A stretch of 19,432 nucleotides of DNA from assembly GCA_016179005.1 (NCBI GenBank), contig JACOSF010000085.1, positions 1 through 19,432 of the forward strand. The letters run 5' to 3'. Of this stretch, positions 6,134 to 12,475 are shown one piece after another. The position numbers were made by a program, and so were the translations under genes. Origin of the DNA: Acidobacteriota bacterium (GTDB taxonomy: Bacteria; Acidobacteriota; Terriglobia; Acidiferrales; UBA7541). Position 1 is the first letter of the stretch. Every line of letters begins with the position of its first letter. The notes below the pieces were generated by a model that saw only the letters and a list, made by a program, of their open reading frames with translations, searched no databases and was not told where the DNA came from.

Positions 6134-7939
6134 TTATTCGGAGGTGCTGGTAACTTTCAAAACAGCCAGGAACGCCTCTTGCGGTATATCCACGCGCCCC
6201 ACGCGCTTCATGCGGCGCTTGCCCTCTTTCTGCTTCTCGAGGAGTTTGCGTTTGCGGCTGACGTCGCCGCCGTAGCACTTAGCCAGCACGTTTTTGCGAA
6301 TGGGGGAAATCGTCTCGCGGGCAATCACACGGCTGCCGATGGCCGCCTGGATGGGCACTTCGAACATTTGCCGCGGGATCAATTTGCGCAAGCGGCTCAC
6401 CAGCTCGCGCCCGCGCTCCTGCGCCTGTTCGCGGTGACAGATCATGGAGAGCGCGTCCACCGGCTCGCCGCCCACCAGCAAGTCCAGCTTCACCAGGTCG
6501 GAATCGTGATAGCCAGCGAAATGGTAGTCCAGCGAAGCGTAGCCGCGCGAAGCGCTCTTCAGCCGGTCGTAGAAGTCGAGCACGATTTCGTTCAGCGGCA
6601 ACTGGTAGGTGAGCATCACGCGCTGCGGCGAGAGATACTCGAAATTTTTCTGTGTGCCGCGCTTTTCTTCGCAAAGCTGAAGGATGGCGCCGACGGACTC
6701 CTCCGAAGTAATCACCATCGCGGTGATCATCGGTTCCTCGATCAAGTCAATCGTGTTTGGCGGCGGGAATTTCGTCGGGTTGTCCACTTCCATCACGTCG
6801 CCGACGGTGGTGGTCAGGCGGTATCGCACGCTGGGTGCGGTGCTGATCAGGTTCAGCCCGAACTCGCGCTCCAGCCGCTCCTGCACGATTTCCATGTGCA
6901 GCAGCCCGAGAAAACCGCAGCGGAAGCCGAAGCCCAACGCGACGGAATTTTCCGGCTCGTAGAAGAACGCGGCGTCGTTCAATTGCAGTTTGCCCAGCGC
7001 GTCGCGCAGCAGCTCGTACTGGTCGGCGAGCACGGGGTAGAGCCCGGCAAACACCATGGGCTTGATGGCTTCGAAGCCGGGCAGCGGCGGCGCCGGCCGG
7101 TCGGCTTCGACGATGGTGTCGCCCATGCGCGCGTCGGCCACGCGCTTGATGTTGGCGATGACGAAGCCCACGTCCCCCGCGGCCAACTCGTCCAGCACCA
7201 CCGGCTTCGGCGTCAGCGTGCCGAGGTTTTCGACTTCATACACTTCGTTGTTCGAGCACAGCCGGATCTTCGTGCCGCGCGTGAGGCGGCCTTCCATCAC
7301 CCGCACCAGGACCACGCAGCCGCGGTAAGCGTCGAACCACGAATCGAAGATCAGCGCCTGCAGCGGATTCTCCGCCGAGCCCTTCGGCGGCGGCACGCGC
7401 TGCACGATAGCTTCGAGGATTTCTTCGACGCCGATCCCGCTCTTCGCGCTGATGAGCAGCGCGTCCGCGGCGGGAATGGCCAGCACGTTTTCGATCTGTT
7501 CCTTCACCTGTTCGGGCTGCGCCGCCGGCAGGTCGATTTTGTTGATCACTGGGATGATGGTCAGGTGGTGCTGCGCGGCGAGAAAGGTGTTGGCCACGGT
7601 CTGCGCCTCGACGCCCTGGCTCGCGTCCACCACCAGCAGCGCGCCCTCGCACGCGGAAAGCGCGCGGGAGACCTCATAGGAAAAATCCACGTGGCCGGGC
7701 GTGTCGATCAGGTTGAACTGATAAGTTTGGCCGTCGCGCGCGGTGTATTGCAGGCGAATGCTCTTGGCCTTGATGGTGATGCCGCGCTCGCGCTCCAGGT
7801 CCATGGAGTCCAGCACCTGCGCCTGCATTTCCCGTTGCGTGAGCGCGCCGGTCAATTCCAGCAGGCGGTCGGCCAGCGTGGACTTGCCGTGGTCAATGTG
7901 CGCGATGATGCAGAAGTTGCGGACGAACTGCGGATCCAT
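6134..7939 (-). CDS. lepA: Elongation factor 4 (LepA), ribosome back-translocase GTPase
   Basis: LepA is a translational GTPase that acts on stalled or mistranslocated ribosomes and in initiation or ribosome maturation; it works on the 70S ribosome, often near the membrane. The 601-residue length matches the family. GTPase motifs are in place: AHIDHGKST (about 13-21), ERGITI (about 51-56), DTPGH (about 79-83) and NKID (about 133-136). The LepA-specific C-terminal domain is present, with KCYGGDVSRKRKLLEKQKEG and KRVGRVDIPQEAFLAVLKV near the end. The ATG at 7939 gives the usual MDPQFVRNFCIIAHIDHGKS start; the ribosome binding site is weak. It is transcribed divergently from the YetF/MprF group. 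Confidence 0.98.
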   Translation of the reverse strand: MDPQFVRNFCIIAHIDHGKSTLADRLLELTGALTQREMQAQVLDSMDLERERGITIKAKSIRLQYTARDGQTYQFNLIDTPGHVDFSYEVSRALSACEGALLVVDASQGVEAQTVANTFLAAQHHLTIIPVINKIDLPAAQPEQVKEQIENVLAIPAADALLISAKSGIGVEEILEAIVQRVPPPKGSAENPLQALIFDSWFDAYRGCVVLVRVMEGRLTRGTKIRLCSNNEVYEVENLGTLTPKPVVLDELAAGDVGFVIANIKRVADARMGDTIVEADRPAPPLPGFEAIKPMVFAGLYPVLADQYELLRDALGKLQLNDAAFFYEPENSVALGFGFRCGFLGLLHMEIVQERLEREFGLNLISTAPSVRYRLTTTVGDVMEVDNPTKFPPPNTIDLIEEPMITAMVITSEESVGAILQLCEEKRGTQKNFEYLSPQRVMLTYQLPLNEIVLDFYDRLKSASRGYASLDYHFAGYHDSDLVKLDLLVGGEPVDALSMICHREQAQERGRELVSRLRKLIPRQMFEVPIQAAIGSRVIARETISPIRKNVLAKCYGGDVSRKRKLLEKQKEGKRRMKRVGRVDIPQEAFLAVLKVTSTSE

Positions 7940-8248
7940 TTACGGTGAGCCTTCAGCCGGCGAAGTTCGGCAAACTCGAGTGGGTGCGCGGCGCATGGGA
8001 ACTCGATACTTGCCGCGCCGGACCCGTCTATTTCTTCTCGCTGTGCTTTTCAAACGCTCCAGTTTGCCACAAATCGCCGGTTCCGGCCAGCCGGCCCGCC
8101 CTCGCAGAATCGGCGTTTGCGGAACTCCAGGCTGGCAGTCTTGTCGCCGGAGCGGTACGCTCAGCACGAGAACGGAGCGCACCGAGGATTAGCGGGCCTC
8201 AGGCCGCGCTCCTGCGGCGCGGTCCCGTTTCTGTTCAAAGGAGCGGCT
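7940..8248. other. Divergent intergenic region between lepA and the DUF421 gene
   Basis: This 309-base gap must contain the promoters for lepA (minus) and for the plus-strand membrane-lipid genes, but I find no convincing -35/-10 pair for either. Near its right end (8192-8227) is a GC-rich palindromic stretch, including GGCC-tca-GGCC and CCGCG/CGCGG arms, with an outer CGGG/CCCG pair. It may be a degenerate copy of the two-hairpin repeat. An ATG at 8117 is in frame with the downstream gene but lacks support as its start. Confidence 0.5.
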
Positions 8249-8746
8249 ATGCATTTCTGGCTTCCGGAAATTCCCGTCTTGGAAAAAATTGTGCGGTCGC
8301 TGATTGTCTATCTATTTCTGCTGCTGGTTTTTCGGATGATTGGAAAGCGGCAAGTGGGTCAGATGACTCCCTTCGATTTGATTGTTCTGTTGATGATCAG
8401 CAACGTGCTGCAAAACGCTATGATCGGCCCGGACAATTCCGTCACCGGCGGGCTGCTTGGAGCATCCACCGTGCTGATCGCCAACTGGGTGGTGAGCCGC
8501 GCGGCTTCTTCCAGTAAGGCGCTGGAGCGCGCCATCGAGGGAGTGCCCACGGTACTCATCCACCACGGCCACGTCATCGAAGCGAACCTGCGCCACGAGA
8601 ACTTCAGCCGCGAAGACCTGCTCTCCAACCTGCGCAGCCAGGGCGTCTTCGACGTGGAAGAGGTAAAGGCGGCGATTCTCGAACCCTCCGGAAAGCTCAG
8701 CGTGCTGCGCTACGAATCCAACCGGGGAGAAGGGAAGAAAGAATAA
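8249..8746 (+). CDS. YetF-like (DUF421) membrane protein
   Basis: A 165-residue protein with about three N-terminal membrane segments (about residues 12-32, 42-60 and 65-82) and a cytoplasmic C-terminal domain. The stretch GKRQVGQMTPFDLIVLLMIS followed by NVLQNAMIGPDNSVTGG is the family signature, and the C-terminal part (GVPTVLIHHGHVIEANL, then REDLLSNLRSQGV) matches the DUF421 YetF-type soluble domain. Related Bacillus proteins (YetF, YdfS, SpoVA-associated relatives) are poorly understood, with some linked to spores or membrane stress. An AAAGGAG ribosome binding site lies 6 bases before this ATG. It is 6 bases upstream of the synthase gene, so it is probably the first cistron of that operon. 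Confidence 0.88.
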   Translation: MHFWLPEIPVLEKIVRSLIVYLFLLLVFRMIGKRQVGQMTPFDLIVLLMISNVLQNAMIGPDNSVTGGLLGASTVLIANWVVSRAASSSKALERAIEGVPTVLIHHGHVIEANLRHENFSREDLLSNLRSQGVFDVEEVKAAILEPSGKLSVLRYESNRGEGKKE

Positions 8747-8752
8747 GCGCGG

Positions 8753-10432
8753 ATGAAATTGCGCAAGCGGATCCGGTTTGTCGTCTTGTTTTCCACGCTG
8801 GTCACGCTGGGCAGCGGGTTGCTGAATATTTATTCCGTCATGGGACGGAACCTGCCCGAGCGCAACCGCATCCTGCGTGACATTTTCCCCCTCGAATTTC
8901 TCCATCTCACGCGCTCGCTCACTCTGGTGATTGGCTTCGCCCTGGTGGTCATCGCGCTCAATATCTATAAGCGCAAGAAGCGGGCCTGGCAGCTTGCGCT
9001 CGCTTTCGCAGTCCTCTCCGTATTCTTTCATCTGGCCAAGGGTTTGGACTATGAGGAAGCGACTCTCAGCGTGGTGCAGGTCGGTTTGCTGCTGTCCGTG
9101 CGACGGCATTTCACCGTGCGCAGCAGCGTGCCGGACTTCCGGGAGGTGCTCGGACGGCTGGCCCTGGCGCTGGTGATCGTAGTGGGCTACGGCAGCCTGG
9201 GGCTATGGGTCCTCGAGGCGCGCGAGTTCGGCGTCAACTTTCACTGGGATGATGCGATTCCGACAACGCTCCGTTTCTTTACCCTCGCCGGCGACCCGCG
9301 GCTGGTGCCGCGGACGCACTTCGCCGCATGGTTCCTCGATTCGCTTTATGTAATCAGCGCCAGTGCTCTGTTATACGGCGTCTATTCCGTTTTCCGGCCC
9401 GCAGTTTACGAGTTCGCTACGCACCCGCACGAAGTGAAGCAGATGACTCGGTTGAACGAGCGGTACGGGCGATCCTCGCTCGACTTTTTCAAGGCTTGGC
9501 CGGATAAGTCTTATCTTTTCTCGAATTCGGGAAACTCCGCGATTGCCTACAAGGTCGGCGGCCACGTGGCGCTGGCGCTCGCCGATCCGGTGGGGCCGGA
9601 GGAGGAGTTCGAGGAAATCGTAGGCAGCTTTCTCGCCCTGTGCGACGAGAATGACTGGCGCTTCGCCTTCTACCAGACCCTGCCGGATCTCCTGCCGCAC
9701 TACGAGCGGTTCGGGCTGAAAAAGCTGAAACTGGGCGAGGACGCCATCGTGGACCTTACCCAGTTCACACTCTCGGGCAAGGCCGCGCGGCACCTGCGCA
9801 ACCGTCTAAACTATTTTGAAAAACAGGGCGTTTCCTGCAAGCACTATGCGCCGCCGATTGACGATGGGTTGCTCGCCCGCATCAAGATCGTCTCCGACGA
9901 ATGGCTCGAAATGAACGGCCGCCGCGAGCGCACGTTTACGCTCGGCCGATTTGACGAGGACTACCTGCGCTCCACGCCGCTGTTCGTCGCGGAAGCGCCC
10001 GACGGCCGTGCCCTGGCGTTTGTGAACATCATCCCTTCCTACAGCAAGGGCGAAGCTACCGTCGATTTGATGCGTCGCGCCACCCGGGTCGAAAACGGCA
10101 TCATTGACTACCTCTTCGTGAAGCTTCTCCAGTGGAACAAGGAGCAGGGCTTTGCGCGGTTCAATCTCGGCATGGCCCCCATCGCCGGGCTCGCGGAGCG
10201 CGCCGACGCCGGCCCCGAGGAGCGCGCCATCTATCTTTTCTTTCAGCGGCTGAAATTCCTGTTTAGCTACCAGGGCCTGCGCGACTTCAAGGCCAAGTAC
10301 GCGACGAGCTGGGAGCCACGCTACATAGTCTATCGCAGCGTCCGGCACCTGCCGGCCGTTGGTTTGGCGCTGGCCAAAGTTTCGGAACTCGAAGGGGATG
10401 AGAACGGCGTAGAAGAGGAAGATGCCGCATGA
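8753..10432 (+). CDS. MprF-type aminoacyl-phosphatidylglycerol synthase (C-terminal half form)
   Basis: The predicted role is to transfer an amino acid (lysine or alanine) from aminoacyl-tRNA to phosphatidylglycerol on the inner leaflet, lowering membrane negative charge and giving resistance to cationic peptides and acid. The 559-residue protein has five or six hydrophobic segments in about residues 8-215, then a GNAT-fold DUF2156 domain (about 225-540). Family landmarks are ALADPVGP (about 275-282), DLTQFTLSGKAARHLRNRLN (about 334-353), ATVDLMRR...NGIIDYLFVKL, FARFNLGMAPIAG, and FSYQGLRDFKAKY...WEPRY. Full MprF (about 840 residues) has an extra N-terminal flippase half. That part is absent here and appears instead as the gene at 11235. 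The C-terminal tail is acidic. Amino-acid specificity cannot be told from sequence by eye. Confidence 0.88.
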   Translation: MKLRKRIRFVVLFSTLVTLGSGLLNIYSVMGRNLPERNRILRDIFPLEFLHLTRSLTLVIGFALVVIALNIYKRKKRAWQLALAFAVLSVFFHLAKGLDYEEATLSVVQVGLLLSVRRHFTVRSSVPDFREVLGRLALALVIVVGYGSLGLWVLEAREFGVNFHWDDAIPTTLRFFTLAGDPRLVPRTHFAAWFLDSLYVISASALLYGVYSVFRPAVYEFATHPHEVKQMTRLNERYGRSSLDFFKAWPDKSYLFSNSGNSAIAYKVGGHVALALADPVGPEEEFEEIVGSFLALCDENDWRFAFYQTLPDLLPHYERFGLKKLKLGEDAIVDLTQFTLSGKAARHLRNRLNYFEKQGVSCKHYAPPIDDGLLARIKIVSDEWLEMNGRRERTFTLGRFDEDYLRSTPLFVAEAPDGRALAFVNIIPSYSKGEATVDLMRRATRVENGIIDYLFVKLLQWNKEQGFARFNLGMAPIAGLAERADAGPEERAIYLFFQRLKFLFSYQGLRDFKAKYATSWEPRYIVYRSVRHLPAVGLALAKVSELEGDENGVEEEDAA

Positions 10433-11238
10433 TGCGCGTGCACCCAATCGGCGCAGCACTTGCGCTCGCCCTTTGCGCCTGGCCGGCGCTCGGGCAGGCG
10501 CCGGTCCCGGGCAAAACCGCGCCGGCGGTCCGCGGCAAAGCGCAGGCCGTATATTTTTTCCCCGGAGCCCGGGCTGCGCAGCCGGAGTCTAAGCCCATCG
10601 TGTTCTACGCCTGCGGCGACGGCGGCTGGCGCGGCATGGCCATCACCATGGCGGAGACGATGGCCTCCTGGGGCTACGACACCTTTGGCCTGGATTCCAA
10701 GGTGTACCTCGAAAGCTTTACGGGCAAGACCACGCTCAAGGAAAGCGAAGTGAACGCGGACTTCCGCGCGCTGATGGAGTGGGCGCGCGGCCAGTTCCCG
10801 CGCCCCATCATTCTCGTCGGCTGGTCGGAAGGCGCCGGCCTCGCGCTGCTCGGTGCGGCAGGCCCGGCGAACCGCGACCTGCTGCAAGGCTTCATCGCCA
10901 TCGGCTTGCCCGAGCGGAACCTCCTGGCCTGGCACTGGTACGACGCGACGACGTGGATCACCCGAAAAGATCCCAATGAGCCGATATTCGCCAGTGGGCC
11001 CTGGGTGCCTCAGATTGCGCCGGTGCCGTTGCTGATGCTCAATTCTTCGCAGGATGACTTCCAATCGCGCGACACCTATCAGAAACTCTTCCAAATTGCC
11101 GGGGAACCCAAAAAAATTGTGACCGTGGAGGCGCGCAATCACCGCTTCGACGGCAACCGCGCCGAGTTCTTCAATGCTCTTCGCGATGGCCTCCACTGGA
11201 TCGAACAGACCGCCGGCGCCCGGACGGCACGCCCGTGA
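10429..11238 (+). CDS. VirJ/AcvB-like secreted serine hydrolase
   Basis: A 269-residue protein with a likely signal peptide (hydrophobic residues 8-22, ending ALGQA), so probably periplasmic. The alpha/beta-hydrolase core shows YACGDGGWRGM (about 60-70), the nucleophile elbow GWSEGAG with Ser133, Asp209 or Asp210 in SSQDDF, and His238 in ARNHRFDG, a complete candidate triad. GDGGW plus this elbow is typical of the VirJ family. Agrobacterium AcvB, a relative with an extra domain, hydrolyses lysyl-phosphatidylglycerol and is encoded beside the MprF homologue LpiA. The ATG overlaps the synthase stop by 4 bases (ATGA) and its own stop overlaps the flippase start, so all three are translationally linked. 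Hydrolysis of aminoacyl-PG is inferred from this context. A generic esterase is the alternative. Confidence 0.82.
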   Translation: MMRVHPIGAALALALCAWPALGQAPVPGKTAPAVRGKAQAVYFFPGARAAQPESKPIVFYACGDGGWRGMAITMAETMASWGYDTFGLDSKVYLESFTGKTTLKESEVNADFRALMEWARGQFPRPIILVGWSEGAGLALLGAAGPANRDLLQGFIAIGLPERNLLAWHWYDATTWITRKDPNEPIFASGPWVPQIAPVPLLMLNSSQDDFQSRDTYQKLFQIAGEPKKIVTVEARNHRFDGNRAEFFNALRDGLHWIEQTAGARTARP

Positions 11239-12320
11239 ATTCCACTTCCTCCACCACAGCGCGGCCTGCCGCGCGTTCCAACAGCCGGCTCCGCTGGCTC
11301 GCGTATCTTCTCGCGCTGGCGGGCCTGCTTTGGGTGCTGCACGACATCCATCCGGAAAAGGTGCTGCACGATCTCCGCGGAATCCGCTGGGGCTGGGTCG
11401 TGCTGGGGATCGTGCTCGACCTGCTCAGCTACGTGGTCCAGGGGGTGCGCTGGAGGCTGCTGCTGTCGTCGTTCGCGCGTGTCCGCATAGTGCAGACGGT
11501 GCGGGCCATTTACGCGGGCCTGTTCGCCAACGAGATCCTGCCGTTGCGTTCCGGAGAGCTATTGCGGGCGTTTCTGGTTTCGCGCGACACGCGCATTGGC
11601 TTCACGCAGGTGCTGACGACCATCGGCGTCGAGCGCCTGATGGATGGAATCGTGCTGGCCACTGCACTCGGTGCTGTGTCGGTCTTTGTGACCCTTCCGG
11701 GCGAGCTCGCCCGTGCAGCGAAAATCTTTGGCGCTGTCATTCTGACGCTCTCGCTCCTGTTTGTCGCCGGAATGATCTACCTGAACCGCGTTCCCGTGCT
11801 GCCGGCGGGAGCGCATCCGCTGCGCCACCGCATCCGAAAAAAGCTCGCGCCGTTTCTCGACGGGGTGCGCCTGCTGGGCGTCTCGACGGGCTTTTACGCA
11901 GCGGCGGGGATTTCCCCGCTCATTCCGATCCTTCAGATTCTCGCCCTGTGGTCGATGAACCGCGCTTACGGAATTGACTTGGCGATTTTGCCGGTGGCCG
12001 CCGTGCTGTTGATTATCAACTTCGGCGTGGCCCTGCCCAACGCGCCGGCCAATGTGGGCTCTTACCAGTTTTTCTGCGTTCTGGGACTCACTCTTTTCGG
12101 TGTGGAGAAGACACGAGCAGCGGGATTCTCCATCGTTGCCTATCTCCTGATGACGATTCCGTTCTTGTTCTGTGGCTTTTTTGCGCTGGCGCGCAGCGGC
12201 CTTTCCGTGGCGGAAATGCGAGCCAAGACCGGCGAGTTGTTTCGCACTCCCACAGCCCCGCCGGGGGATGACCCGGGGGGCCATGCCGCGGGATTTGCTT
12301 CTGGGCGAACTCCTCCGTAG
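11235..12320 (+). CDS. MprF-type flippase-domain membrane protein (UPF0104)
   Basis: A 361-residue polytopic protein with about seven or eight hydrophobic segments (first at about 20-37, then about 52-72, and others to about 330). It corresponds to the N-terminal half of MprF, which moves aminoacylated phosphatidylglycerol to the outer leaflet. Recognisable positions are NEILPLRSGELLRAF (about 99-113), ERLMDG (about 133-138) and ALPNAPANVGSYQFF, which follow the N-x-LP-R-GE and P-x-x-G patterns of the family. The start is GTG at 11235, chosen because it overlaps the preceding stop (GTGA). The tail is Pro/Gly-rich. In a wider view UPF0104 proteins also occur beside other lipid or glycan genes, but adjacency to the synthase half makes the MprF role most likely. 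Confidence 0.85.
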   Translation: MNSTSSTTARPAARSNSRLRWLAYLLALAGLLWVLHDIHPEKVLHDLRGIRWGWVVLGIVLDLLSYVVQGVRWRLLLSSFARVRIVQTVRAIYAGLFANEILPLRSGELLRAFLVSRDTRIGFTQVLTTIGVERLMDGIVLATALGAVSVFVTLPGELARAAKIFGAVILTLSLLFVAGMIYLNRVPVLPAGAHPLRHRIRKKLAPFLDGVRLLGVSTGFYAAAGISPLIPILQILALWSMNRAYGIDLAILPVAAVLLIINFGVALPNAPANVGSYQFFCVLGLTLFGVEKTRAAGFSIVAYLLMTIPFLFCGFFALARSGLSVAEMRAKTGELFRTPTAPPGDDPGGHAAGFASGRTPP

Positions 12321-12324
12321 GATA

Positions 12325-12408
12325 TATAGTCTTTTGGTTTCAGCGCGCGGGAGCCGCCAGTTCAGTACTCGCGTCCCGCCCCGCGGGTTGTACTTGGCCC
12401 GCGCGCTG
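12325..12408 (+). promoter_or_regulatory. Structured leader with nested stems, possible -10 upstream
   Basis: Three nested inverted repeats occur: CAGCGCGCGGG (12341-12351) with CCCGCGCGCTG (12398-12408), AGTAC (12364-12368) with GTACT (12390-12394), and CCCGC (12375-12379) with GCGGG (12383-12387). Together they make one long stem with internal loops. A TATAGT hexamer (12325-12330) just upstream is in the right place for a promoter whose transcript begins with this structure, but no -35 is clear. There is no T-run, so it is more likely a leader or operator than a terminator. Confidence 0.45.
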
Positions 12409-12441
12409 TCGGTTCGGATCCTGGGAGATCATTCTATTTCT

Positions 12442-12461
12442 GCCTGCAGGACCCTGCAGGC
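12442..12461. repeat. Tandem CCTGCAGG palindromes before the TPR gene
   Basis: Two copies of the 8-base palindrome CCTGCAGG (12443-12450 and 12453-12460) are separated by AC. With flanking G and C they also make a 9-bp inverted repeat. The element ends 14 bases before the TPR-GAF start, where a ribosome binding site would lie. It could be an operator or a hairpin masking translation initiation. Confidence 0.45.
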
Positions 12462-12475
12462 CGCATAAGACGCGC

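Noticed and set aside
6179..7948. Long plus-strand ORF opposite lepA
   Set aside because: The opposite strand encodes a canonical LepA along its full length. The plus-strand translation is His/Gln/Arg/Ala-rich with no recognisable domain, as expected for a GC-rich antisense frame.
8117..8248. N-terminal extension of the DUF421 protein from an ATG at 8117
   Set aside because: It would add 44 residues of non-hydrophobic sequence not found in the family. The internal ATG at 8249 has a strong AAAGGAG site and gives the normal start.
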